Assembly (NCBI GenBank): GCA_002633005.1
Contig: NMRA01000259.1
Span: forward strand, 357,840-421,839
Direction of reading: 5' to 3'
Source: Phoronis australis
Lineage: Eukaryota > Phoronida > Phoronidae
Length of the DNA: 64,000 nt
The notes under the pieces: model-generated
Seen by the model: only the letters and a program-made list of their open reading frames with translations
The model's database searches: none
Told to the model about the DNA's origin: nothing
In this document: one piece after another, positions 11,556-22,815 of the stretch
Layout: the number at the start of each line of letters is the position of its first letter
Position numbering within the stretch: the first letter of the stretch is position 1
Program-made: the position numbers and the translations under genes

Positions 11556-13753
11556 ACTTAAATGTGTTTTGTCCTACATATTTCCATATAGAAAACTAGT
11601 TTGACTCTTGACATGGTTGCCGGTTGCATGACCCCAATAGACAACTGTTACGCTCACAGGTTTTGTACGCAGGTGAGCGAAAAAGAGTACACTGTTCACC
11701 CCACTGTGAGTATCCAGCGAATTCATTGACTCATCAAAGGTTTGATGGCGCCGCCATAAATTGTGCAACATCCGTAACTGCAAATGTGACTAACGAAATA
11801 AATATGGCCAAAATGCCGTGTTTTTGTTGATGTGTTTTTGCTAAATTAGATTTACTTGAGTTGAGGAAAATTTGAAGAAACTATGAACTGATTAAAGTTG
11901 TAGACGCCTCTGTCAGCGTACGATTTAAAAGCTGGCTGTATTGGTGGAAGGGAGTCTTTTTTGACGTTCTCAAGACTTGGCTCTTCGTTTTGGTAGTAAT
12001 TCCGTCTGAAATAGAGTGAAGACAATAAATTTATAACTTGTAATTCACAGCTTCCTTAGAAGAATCATCACGTGTATGCAATAGATTTGTGGTGGTCGAT
12101 GGTGAACGTGACCCACCAAATTCAAACAAAAAACAAGGCAAGGGAAAAATACAAACGTCATCTATCAAATCCCGTGTGTGGATATGCTAGGTCTGTATCG
12201 GTGAAACATTTATCTCGCTGGAAACCAGCTGAAAATTGATAAATACGAGAAGTGATATAGAGTAGGAAACAGGAGAACACGAGGCCGAAAGAACGTGAAC
12301 TTCAGTCGTGGAATAACATCCGAATTCTTCGAATTCTTGACAGTGAAACAGGTTGGGCACAAAACGAACGACTAAATCATGTAAATGAAGATACGAGGCA
12401 GTTAGTTGAATATGCTGTCAAGCGACCACACCGCCCGGGTCTAATCTTTGTACTCGACATAGCGAACTTCAAATTCTTGTTAATATTTCCCATTCTAATA
12501 TCATGCGAACTGAAGATAAATGTCTCTTATTCTGTGCTTGAATTCATTATAGTTTACGTAGATGGCTGTCTAATCCTAGTTTTCACTTCATCACCCCGGC
12601 ATTAAAGTTAAAAGTTCGAGTCTGAACTCGAAATCTCGAGTTTCTACCCGAGTTTGGATCATCAAGTGCGAACTTGGATTAGACTAGCGAAAATCCACAT
12701 CACGGAATAAAACTATCTCGAATTTGGAAATGACAAATAGTTTTGAGTTCGATATCGACTACGCAGATAAGACCCTGGATGGACCATGGGCTGCGTTGCA
12801 CACACCGTATGACATTAGCTTGCACCTGCGTCGAAAAATCTTATGGAGTGGACTCACTGAACTGAATACCACAATTCAACACACCAACCTTAACGACCAC
12901 TCACTTCAGTGGCCGCCATTTAACTCACGTAACTTCGCGAGGTCTTGCGAGATAAGTTTTTCAAGAAAGGAACTAGATCTAAGCAAAGCTCTTTGGCTAC
13001 TGTACGCTTGTCGGGAAGATAATGCTCTTGACCGATCACTCAACATGGTGGTGAGAGTGAGAGACTGACAACAGAAAGGTCTACAGTTCAAACTCCCCTA
13101 TGCCAAAACATTCCAATTTATTTAGTGCTCATCATAGACTACCATGTGTGCACCACATACCCGCATGGCCATACTACTAAGCACCGGAAACCCGCACGGC
13201 AATCGCGCCTGATGTAAATAGGCCACATTTCTAGACCAGCATACCAGGGGCCTGCTTCTCGAAGGGATCAATTGGATTTTTGTGTTTTAAATTCGAATAG
13301 CTAAAAGTTGGCTGCATGTCTTTTGCCTTTCTCTGAACGTTTTGTCTCCTAGAAAAGACGTTATCAAGACTAATCTCATTGGCCACCGCCATTATTGTCA
13401 TGGATCGTGGCGTCACCTAGCGGGGGTGTGTGCCGCGACGAAGTACGCGAGGCGTCGACTTTTAAAGCCGATTTCATTTTGTCAACTTCAAATTTTTGAA
13501 ATGACTTCGTTTAAAACATTTGGAATATAAAATATGAGCACCTAGGCAAAATAATTAGAGTAAATCAAGAAAAAAATCAGGCAGGGAAGCTAACGTAAGT
13601 TACGAGAAATACATTATAAGCCAGAGGGTGACTCAATATTCAGTAGTGACCAGGTAAAAGTACACGATTGACGAATGGGCATGTGCAGAACGTGAAGGAT
13701 TTTGTTCTGGGGGTCAGGAAGTAATAAACATAAGACAGGTCTGCTGAGGGTAG
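11556..13753 (+). repeat. 2.2-kb tandem duplication, second copy (2198 bp)
   Basis: Near-identical to 9360-11554. The open frame matching 10531-10818 runs from the ATG at 12730 to 13068 here; a 4-base insertion (TGTA type) near 12999 changes the frame after the LSKALWL segment. That frameshift between such similar copies suggests the frame is not under selection. Carries the same foldback MITE at 12436-12775. Confidence 0.95.
12436..12775. mobile_element. Foldback MITE (copy in duplicate 2)
   Basis: Same element as 10231-10576, carried along in the duplicated block. Confidence 0.65.
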
Positions 13754-13797
13754 TAGCAAAAATACTACATTTTTTTTCAACATAAGATATAGATGGA

Positions 13798-13806
13798 CAA
13801 CAACAA

Positions 13807-13860
<54 letters not shown>

Positions 13861-13862
13861 AA
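13798..13862 (+). repeat. (CAA)n microsatellite
   Basis: About 21 CAA/AAC units with one CAT interruption. It creates a spurious poly-valine frame on the minus strand. Confidence 0.98.
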
Positions 13863-14096
13863 TTGTTGCAGCTACTGGTACAACTAACTAGAATTGTAAC
13901 CAAGTTAGAAGAACTTGTTTCTGATTCAAGGCGCTTCGCGTAATCATCGGGCCCTACCCGGCCCCCTGGCCCAACTTCGCCCGAGTGGTGTTTGTGCAGA
14001 TGACAGGATCGTGCAGTCGATTAGAGTAGGCTTTACGTCATTAATTGGAATTGAACGTGCGTGGTTGCTACACCATTATCGTCTATATTATAGTTA

Positions 14097-14376
14097 GCCG
14101 AATGGGTGAACGTTACGCCGTTAAGCTACGTGCGTAAGCTAATTCTTGTTAGGGGCGTAAAGTAATTACTTGCGGCGTAAAGTAATTATATGTGGCGTAA
14201 AGTAATTATTTATGGCGTAAAGCAATAATTACATTACGGCGTAAAGTAAGTATTTGTGGCGCTCAAATTTACTTTACGCCGTAAATAATTGCTTTACGCC
14301 GCAAATAATTTCTTATGCCTCCAACAAGAGTTATCTTACACACGTAATTTAACGACGTAACGTTCACCCATTTGGC
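14097..14376. mobile_element. 280-bp palindromic MITE with TTA target duplication, Harbinger-like
   Basis: The ends GCCGAATGGGTGAACGTTAC and the inverted GCCAAATGGGTGAACGTTAC are flanked by TTA at 14094-14096 and 14377-14379. A TTA target duplication is typical of the PIF/Harbinger superfamily. The arms contain the word GGCGTAAAGTAATTA repeated about five times in the left half, and inverted at the right. No coding capacity; non-autonomous. Confidence 0.75.
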
Positions 14377-14948
14377 TTACGATACACCTTAGGGTAACAT
14401 GGGAGTCTAGAAGTAAATGTCTATAACTAGCTAACCTTTAAAACAGCGAAAGAGCTCTAAAAAGTATTGCGGCGTAAATGTCTTAAAATCGACCAAGAAA
14501 CAAAACAGCAGAAAATATGATTGTTATCTGCTATTGTGGTAATACTTGCTAGCATAGTAAGGCAATGTGCAGGAATTTCAAATTTCGAATTGAAGGTGAT
14601 TGTCAAATGATTGCTGTTCATCCAGTGTCCATTTAGATTGTGGATTGATGGATTGATATGCATGCAGGTATACAAGTGTGCGCGTTTCCATTCTTTTAAA
14701 TCCAGTACACGCCGACGGTAAGTAGGCAGTCCTCTGTCGTTGCTCAAACAAAAACCAGACATTAACTACCGTGTGTTCTTGCACTGAGGAAACAAGCATG
14801 TTCACAGTATTAGGGAAAAGCAGGTCTACACCGAAGAAAACTTGGTCAATGAAGGGTTCCCTTGTCAATCAGTGGCAATGGTGCACAGCCTCGCAGACTT
14901 CACGAGCAACAAACTTGATGGAAAGGATTTCCAATGTTGCGTGTCACT

Positions 14949-16262
14949 ATGCCGAAGGTTCAGTACGCTGAAGTTTCACTACGCCGAAGGTTCATTACTC
15001 GGACTGTCTGCTAATGAGTCAGAACTGACATGAATGAAATGTTGCATTTGTGTCCATTTAGTAACTATTTAAATCGTATACAAGAGTTGAATAGTTCTTA
15101 AAACATTGATTACATTGTTTATAAATTCGCTCCGTTCCAATCACGGCTAATCGTGATTCTTGAACGACTCATTCTCAGCAGGGACAACATCTGGGGCACG
15201 GGCCAGAGTTGCGGCGACCAACGGCGGTTTTAAATTGAAGAAGACTGAATAGGACTCTCTGACTTTGTGAACACTGGTAGGGACAGGATAGCCTTCTAAG
15301 TACATTTAGTTTCCACCAGTTCCGTAGAGTGAGGCAATAATTCATCAATATCCCTATGTACTTCGTATTCTTTTAAAGGATACTAAACCCTGGGATGAGT
15401 TCTACCATTCCTCGCTCTGTCATCTGCTAATGCATCATTGGCATCAATCTTCCATGTTAAAAGTATACCAAACCCGGTTTTGTCCTATTAACAGCTACTA
15501 AAAACGACTTTCCCATCCAGTTCTCTAAAACAGACTAATGCTCTGTAACGGGTCAACAAAGTTTTGAAGAAAATTAGAAAACTCCTTACAAATTTTGCTA
15601 AAGGGGCAAGCGTGACCTACGCTTTTAGCGAGTTACGCGACATCTGTAGGAAAAGACCACCCGCCTAGTAGGTATAAATTCTTAGTTGATTCCAAGACTG
15701 ACGCCAATGGTGCATCAGCAGATGAGAGAACGAGGATTGGCTGAAATCATCAAAATAGGGCTCAGAATCCTTTTTAAGGAAAGAATCTATTACAAATTCA
15801 CCCCATGTCACAGTTTGGTCAATATGGTCATTGGTGAGTGGACTTTTACCACACTTGCCGTGTAATTCGCAAAAAGCCTAGGTCACGCTTCGTCCTTTAG
15901 CAAACTTTGAACGGAGTTTTCAGATTGTTCAGCAAACTTTTGAAGCTTGTCAATAGTTACAGAGTATTATTTTGTTTCAGAGAAGTGAAAGGGAAAGTCA
16001 TTTTTAGTATCTGTCAATAGGACAAATCCGGGTTTGGTATCCTATTAAAAATGCAAGAACGTACTTAGTTTTCTGTATTCTTAAAACATGCGGGCAATTT
16101 CGTATGCACATGAAATCAATAGTACCCGGACCTTGTTTTCGGTGTAGGTACACCACTCAGCGCTTCGTTATGCAAAAGTATTAAAAATAAACATGGGTTC
16201 GAAATTTTCGACATTTTCGGTGTAGCCAACCTTCGGAGTAGTGAACCTTCAGAAAAGTGGGC
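14949..16262. mobile_element. Composite foldback element with CCGAAGGTT subrepeat ends
   Basis: The left end has three units of about 17 bp of the type CACTACGCCGAAGGTT (14947-14998). The right end has three inverted units (about 16213-16262). Between them lies a complex inverted structure (15371-16055). No transposase frame is seen. The boundaries are set by the subrepeats and are approximate; no target duplication was recognised. Confidence 0.6.
15371..16055. repeat. Nested inverted repeat in A-B-A'-B' order
   Basis: Block A (about 15371-15452) recurs inverted at 15691-15782 (shared CATCTGCTAATGCA/CATCTGCTGATGCA). Block B (about 15457-15660) recurs inverted at 15835-16055 (shared ACCAAACCCGG, TTTGTCCTATT and GCGTGACCTA). 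A simple foldback would give A-B-B'-A'. Confidence 0.75.
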
Positions 16263-16299
16263 TGTTCCAATTTCCAACGATGTAAGTAACACGTAAAAA

Positions 16300-17590
16300 T
16301 ACAACCAGATAAAAATTTCGTCAAGTCTTTCTCAGACTAAAAAATTCCGTCCGAGTATGTATTTAAGCACGCCTGATTTGAAAGTTTGGCGGAAGGTAAC
16401 TCGAGAACGCGAGAACCACCCCCTGCGCAATGCCGTCTACGGGTCTATTAAGAAAGGACATCCAGTGTTTTCACAAGCCCACAAATATGCAGTCGATTTA
16501 GTGAAATTAGTTGACTTCCTATTTGGTACTGTTTTATGCAAACGGGCACTTGACCCTCCTGCATGCGTGTCTGATAGGGACCTGAAACGGGTTGCGACTG
16601 GGGCTGGGATGTGGTGAGTGAAACTTGGGGTAATTGCATGCTCCCAAAAACAGCCAATATGTCCAATGAATACACAGTCCATCTGGGGGCAATTTTACGA
16701 TGCCCTCCAGATCTCGCGTTATTTTTATCTACTCACTATTTTATACTCAATTATCAACAGTTAGCTAAAGGCATACTCAGACTATATTGGCAGGCAAAAT
16801 GGCCAACTTCAAAGCAAATAACAAAGGGAGGCTTCATTTCGCTATTAGTTTTAAGATCCATGTCGAAACAAAAATCTAAACAAACGACATCGTCACTGAG
16901 TGTAACGGGGTTTTTCAAGGTAGTACACGTACTACCGAAGTACCAGCCGAAGTAGGGCTCAATATGTTATCAAGCAGTTACCAAACCATGAAATTAAAAT
17001 TTATCATGCACTGAAGTCCAAACCACAGTAGAAAATAAATGTGCCCCTTGAACTGCAATCAAAACTGCACAAAACGTGATGTATCTCCGCCATATATCTA
17101 TGTATCACTGATAAGCCATTTTGACCATGAAGTTGGGCAAGAACTATTTCGTTGAAAACAGGATAGTGCAGTACTTAAATTTGTCCAAAATCAAATGTGA
17201 AGTTTCACCAGAATCTGTCAAGTCGCTATGACAAATAATTGATAGACCAGAAAAATACTGTGGATGCATAAAAATGCTACAGTAGTGTCTAAATTATGTC
17301 GACACAAGTGAACTTAAATTGCGTATACGCTTACATGTACATTAGACAAAATAACCAGTGCTGGTCCAATGATTTGTAAACGGAGTAACGCACCCACTAA
17401 TGTACTCATCACTAACCTATATTATAATTGGATTAATGACGGATGACAACCAGGATGTTGATTGTATGGGATCGTAATAAATAATTTAAAGAAGCCTGGA
17501 ACGCAATAAGGAGACTAAATTGCAATGTTGAAAGTGGTTCTCTGCCACTGAATGAGAATTCAATCTGCTCAATAGGTATTTTTAATTTTT
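16300..17590. other. Intergenic, no gene seen
   Basis: Open frames at 16357-16617 and 16611-16955 (+) have no recognisable motif. No repeat with a partner in this window was found. Confidence 0.35.
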
Positions 17591-17623
17591 AATTTCTGTT
17601 GATATCAAAAGCTTCTTTTAGTT

Positions 17624-17920
17624 TCAAATTTCAAAAAACCAATCTGTCAACAGCTCACCATTTCGTCGATTTTCTTTCCACAAGGCAAAACGCGTGTCCT
17701 TATTTCGTATGGCAACACATATAGACATGGAAAATGTGACCTTTGACTCTAAGCAACTGAGTTTGAGCTCATGTGCACATTTATCATGGGTATGAGGGAG
17801 ATTAGAAACTCTATGGTAACTACAGAGTTCTTCCTTCGCGCGACTTTCAAAAATCTTGAAGTTCGTGTTTTTTCTGGAAATTCCTTCACAGGTTAAAGTA
17901 AATTCCTCTGTACTAGACAT
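17624..17920 (-). CDS. Small open frame, 98 aa, hypothetical
   Basis: Starts at a true ATG (17920) with a purine at -3 and runs to TGA. Composition is protein-like, charged and cysteine-containing (motifs ESRAKEEL, ALWKENRRNGELL), with no membrane segment or known domain. It could be a single-exon small gene, part of an exon or chance; no adjoining exon or poly(A) signal decides this. Confidence 0.2.
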   Translation of the reverse strand: MSSTEEFTLTCEGISRKNTNFKIFESRAKEELCSYHRVSNLPHTHDKCAHELKLSCLESKVTFSMSICVAIRNKDTRFALWKENRRNGELLTDWFFEI

Positions 17921-17984
17921 TGCGAGATGATACTTTCGTTTAAAAGATATTTTGACGAGCTTTCGCGTTCCAAGCCTCTTTAAA

Positions 17985-18135
17985 TAAGTAATAGTGAATA
18001 AATAAATAGCAATAAATCAATAAACATCAACAAATAATAACATAAATTAAAGTATAGATAAAAAGAAATATATGATACTATAACTACAGTATATGTAAAT
18101 TAATAATAATAGTAAATGTAATTATTTTTTAGATC
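17985..18135. repeat. AT-rich low-complexity tract
   Basis: AATAAATA-type words dominate, with no defined unit length. Confidence 0.6.
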
Positions 18136-18736
18136 TGAATGTATCAAGACTTCTTAAGTGAACAGTAGAAAGAAATGAAAGAAAGTTGTTAGAAGTACCT
18201 ATAAACTTAAACTAATCAGTAGTTCTCAAAATTATGTGAACCATTTACGATAATTATATCTATGTAAGCGGTCGAATGCAGGTAACAGTAAAAACATTAG
18301 GTCCAAATCACCCAGCCCACATCACTAGTTGACTGGCAACTGTTTCACACAAAAACATCCTTTATTTCAATCGTGTCAGTGGGAAGCGAAAAAAGCCTAA
18401 GTCGCGAATTTTCAATTGACGGTTGACGCAGCCGTAAGCAGCGCAAAAAGCACCGTTGTTTTTTTAACGACCGCAGCCATCATATCTTGCCTTGTCTTGT
18501 AAATAAATCCCTGTGGTTATTTGACACAGCACACTCCTCAGACATAGTACGTACATGTAGAAGTATAGTCTATATAAAGTACATGGTCAAACCTACAATA
18601 ATACCTATAATGGTCCAATCATATATGATCACGGGTCCAGGCACAACGCAAGTATATGGCAAAGTTATGACCAGGCATAATAACGACAAGAACTGTAAAG
18701 AAGCACGCAGATCCAAATCAGAGGCCATGTCACCGG

Positions 18737-18893
18737 GTATAATTCATAGAGCACACGTATCTATCACAACACGAGACATGAAAAATATTGTGGCAAGGTA
18801 TTCACTCGACCGCACTAAGAACTACAATATCCGGGGCACCAAGATGTTAAGTCTGAGGGAACAATAAACATTGTTGCAACACAGAAAATATTG
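18737..18893 (+). repeat. 157-bp direct repeat, copy 1
   Basis: About 95% identical to 20262-20420 in the same orientation, from GGTATAATTCATAGAGCAC to the CAACACAGAAA end. The two copies bracket the inverted repeat at 19129-19916. Confidence 0.9.
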
Positions 18894-19128
18894 CAGAAAA
18901 ACTGGATTTTACTAAATGCGGTTGTGTTACGGCAATGCGGCACCTGGTGGAAAAAAACACCGCATGTAGCAGAGGGCGTTAGTTGTTCTTTTTGTCGACT
19001 GCTCGCTGCTTGGCTCCGACGTTTTTCACGTGAGTATCATCGTTTCGTTTCAAACCTACTAAAACGCGTATTTTTTAAGATGGATTACTTTCATGTGGTA
19101 AGCATACTTCTGAATGAAATGACCGAAA

Positions 19129-19916
19129 CGGAGGTAATTGTTTACAATATGACGACAATGACTTAGACATATGATTTTGGTATCGTTCAATTCCTCGCAA
19201 TGTTATCTTTCCAAATATACACTGAAATTTCTCCTACCCCGTTCCCTTAGTATTTTATCGTGAAATTTCTTCTAGCACTATTTCCTGGTACGTGGTAGTA
19301 ATACCGCCATGTTGAATGGAAGGAGTCACCTGGCGGTCAAAAAGTGAACTAATCTACCGACTTGCAGATCGTCGCTTTTCATAAATTCAAATTGACCGAG
19401 ACCCGTCAATCCCCTGCCCGAGTTACGGAACCAAGGATTCGAATTCGATCCATGGTGACCCTGATATACGCATCTGCTAGCAGAAATCCGCCAAAACAGC
19501 GGAAGTTGTTTATGAGGTCCAAATTTGTGAAAAGAGTATCACTTCAGACAATTCCGTGGAAAAAATGGTCAAATGGTCACAATTCTAAAAAATGGAAAAG
19601 GTAAAATGCTTGTACTTGTTCATCAATATTATGTCAGGAAAACTTTAGCGGGAATCTCGCGCAGGCAAACACCATTCATTCAGAATCAATGATGGTGTTT
19701 CATTCATTAACAGTAGGTGTCGCTGTAATCTTGAGTTGAGCTAACATGGCGGAGTCCACCGGGAAATAGTGCCAACTGAAATTCGACGATAAAATATGGA
19801 GGAAACGCGGTAGGGATCAATTCATATATTTTTGGAAAGATGACGGCGCGAGGAATCGACGACAATACCAAAATCATATGTCTAAGTCATTGTCGTCATA
19901 TTGTAAACAATTACCA
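19129..19916. mobile_element. Foldback element, about 190-bp arms
   Basis: The left arm (19129-19325) and right arm (19740-19916) are inverted copies. The outermost 50 bases (GGTAATTGTTTACAATATGA and on) are identical, and similarity fades inward (shared CACTATTTCC and CCGCCATGTT). The loop, about 400 bp, contains no recognisable coding sequence. Confidence 0.75.
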
Positions 19917-20162
19917 AAACAGATTATGTGCGGCAGATGTGGTAGCCATCGGTGATCACATCAGGTATGAAACTTATTGTTTCTGAAAAGCAGCATGGCT
20001 GTTATTCTAATTTTTCGAAGGCGGGTGAACTTGACATAGTTGGCAGGCGAAGTTAGCATGGTCTGCTAACTTTAACCTACACCATGCTAACTCCCCACTC
20101 CCCACCCCCCCAAAGTATATATTTTATGGCCAACTAAAATCGTTTTATTAACCCTTTTCAGG

Positions 20163-20276
20163 ATGCCTCGAACATATAAAAAGAAAAATGTCTTTTTCAA
20201 GTACTCGCCGGAAGATCTAACAAATGCAGTGTCTGCAGCTGAAGGTGGTATGAGTCAAGCTGGGTATAATTCATAG
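20163..20276 (+). pseudogene. N-terminal fragment resembling a psq/CENP-B-type HTH (pogo/Tigger transposase or host exon)
   Basis: After an acceptor-like CCCTTTTCAG, an ATG opens 37 codons with MPRTYKKKNVFF followed by YSPEDLTNAVSAAEGG, then TAG. This matches the start of the helix-turn-helix found at the N-terminus of pogo/Tigger-like transposases (MPR-basic run, then Y-S-x-E-D-L-x-x-A). The frame ends where it runs into the second copy of the 157-bp direct repeat, so the rest of the domain is missing. Probably a transposon remnant; a host-gene exon is less likely. Confidence 0.5.
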
Positions 20277-20420
20277 AGCACTTGTCTCTATCACGACACG
20301 AGACATGAAACATATTGTGGCAAGGTATTCACTCGACCGCACTAAGAACTACAATATCCGGGGCACCAAGATGTTAAGTCTGAGGGAACAATAAACATTG
20401 TTGCAACACAGAAAGTATCG
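20262..20420 (+). repeat. Direct repeat, copy 2 (159 bp)
   Basis: Partner of 18737-18893. Its start truncates the HTH-like frame at 20163-20276. Confidence 0.9.
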
Positions 20421-20429
20421 ATGACAGAT

Positions 20430-22560
20430 TCACTTCTTGACCTCGGTGTTCCGGTTAGTATTAATAATAGCGTCATCTGTTTATCTGCACTGTCAATTGA
20501 CCTATCGCCAGGAATATGACTGACGGCTTAACTGGCCAATCAGTACGTAGCATTCTTGGCACACATTCGTCTGCGTTTCCAAGCCGCCATTTTACCCGAC
20601 AAACAACACGTGGTGTAAAACTTATTTTAGTCTATAGCTCAAGAAATTGTGTGATAAGAATGTTGAAACGGTGTTGATATGGCGTGTGTAATTCTGACAG
20701 CTGTTATGCTGCTTGAGAAGAATATCCCCGTCATATTTCGGGGTCTCCTAAGCCCAAAAGTGATGTCAAAAAGTGTAAACTATGGATCAAATTGTGTGAA
20801 CGACCACACGAGCAACTGAACTTGGCAATGTTGCTTGATTACTCGAAGGTTAAACACAAATATATTTATTACAAGATACGCATTTTTCATTTTGGTGGCT
20901 GTAGTGTAGGCCTATCTGATTTTGACTCCAGAATTTTACTCGTGTGGCCACCTTTGTCTCGGTGCCTGCTGGATCTCAGCACTGTAGTCCAGCGGTAGTC
21001 CCCGTAAATTGTTGTTTTTAAGGAAATCTTTATTATTTTCCCTTTATTTCGACCTAATGGACGTTGTTTTGCAGAGGTACATTTTTGTTATTCATGTACC
21101 CGTGGGCTGGCGTTCAAGTGAACATCTCTCCAAAATTGAGAGATTCGATCGGCACAAGGAGGGACACAGGCTTACTGAACTCAAAGCCTTGTTCGAGCTG
21201 TCGTCACGAAATAATAAACTGTTGAATTACTTTTTGATGAAAACCTCTAGTATACCCTTTGCCTGTAGAGTTAGAGAGAGCTAAATTTGAAGTTGTTCAA
21301 ACTTGATATTTAGCTTTATGAAGCTATTTACAAAAAGAATTTGAGTTATTTTTGTAAATAGCCATTTTTGCCACTACACCAGACTTGTCATCTTTTGTAG
21401 CCATACCACAGCTTAGTGATCATGCTACGTTTAAAGCTAACTGAAAGCGACCTTTAAGCCTTGAAACTACAAAAAATGCGAAGTTCATCAGAAGGTAGAC
21501 CTAACTTAAATGTCTTAACAGTGCCTTGAATTACGGCCAATCCCGTGCATTCAATTGACTTGGACCTATCTGAGCTAACTGCTTGCCTAGGACAAGATGA
21601 GTGTGCACCTGAGCTCTGAAACTGAGTTTTTTTTAATCAAAACGTTTCGTTATAAGATTAGACTGAAAGCGTAAACAGTGCTACGGACTCGACCTACTTT
21701 AATAGGGGAGTCCCACCAGTAGTGACCTAGTTTTTATTTGGCGGAATTTAGCAGACAGCAGAATAAAAATATCGATAAATCTTCACTGATTTTGATCGAA
21801 AGATCCTGAATTCTATGGTATAGTGCAGACATTCGACTTTAAGGTACATATCCTGCTTTACATGGACATATCGCATCAAGTGGCCTTGTCGTTTGTCAGG
21901 TGAAGATGAACTCCGTGTGGGGTTCTTCGGATTTTCGCTGGCTCCAAAATACTTTTCCTAGAGCACTTATTAATTTTTTCATCGTCACCTGAATTCCCAC
22001 ATCATGGACGTACGATTCTCGTCAAAAATGCATCGTCTGATATCTTTGTCGAAGCGTTTTCGTATACTGCAAAACACTCATCTATTCCACTAGTAACGTC
22101 CTCTAGCGACAATGTATTTGCCTCTGACATCTTGTTTGTTTGTCGGGTGTCACGTGACTTTTCGCAAACGGGGGAGCTTGGGATAGGTCAATTGACCCAG
22201 GACAGTACACGCAGCACAACAACGCACGGCATGGTCCAGCAATTTTCTTATCTTTACAAACGGGAGCAATATCAGGGAAAAAATTGAATGTCTCGTCCCT
22301 CAGCCACGAGCGATCCACCATATTTGTTTTATTATTTCCACACACGCCCGCTATACGTCGTTCCGATCCATGAAACAACCAATGAGCTATGTATTGGAAA
22401 TAACAATGTCCGCCAGTGGCCTTCCAATGGGATTTCGTTGGTAGATTCGTCTCCCTCTCTACGGTCTCTGCCCCTGTCTAGAAGAGCAGAGTACAAATTT
22501 TTGATTTTGATTTCGAGTTCTAGAGATTTTCTGACTTTCAGCGGTTGCCTGAATGCTCAT
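20430..22560. other. Intergenic, no gene seen
   Basis: Short frames at 20792-20998, 21009-21284 and 22103-22378 lack recognisable motifs. A hairpin-like AT-rich segment occurs near 21290-21370 (AGCTTTATGAAGCT). Confidence 0.35.
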
Positions 22561-22567
22561 GAAGATG

Positions 22568-22653
22568 NNNNNNNNNNNNNNNNNNNNNNNNNNNNNNNNN
22601 NNNNNNNNNNNNNNNNNNNNNNNNNNNNNNNNNNNNNNNNNNNNNNNNNNNNN
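22568..22653. other. Assembly gap, 86 N
   Basis: Run of N followed seven bases later by a run of 16 C (22660-22675), which may be why the assembly broke here. Confidence 0.98.
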
Positions 22654-22815
22654 CAGAATCCCCCCCCCCCCCCCCTTCAAAAACGGAACTTAGCTGGCTG
22701 AAACATTCGAAGTACTACAAAAACATTTACATTGATTCAGTTCAAGCCGCTGATCACTAAATAGCCTAAAAATCACCAATGAAAACTTTTTGTTATTTCT
22801 AATGGCGAACTGAAC

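Noticed and set aside
9360-13753. Recent true tandem gene duplication
   Set aside because: Possible, but the N exactly at the junction and allele-like divergence favour an assembly artefact.
13798-13862. CRISPR-like array
   Set aside because: Simple trinucleotide repeat without spacers; no CRISPR array exists anywhere in the window.
13640-13903. Minus-strand open frame with a long valine run
   Set aside because: It is the translation of the (CAA)n microsatellite.
22288-22701. Open frame crossing the N gap
   Set aside because: Continuity depends on 86 unknown bases.
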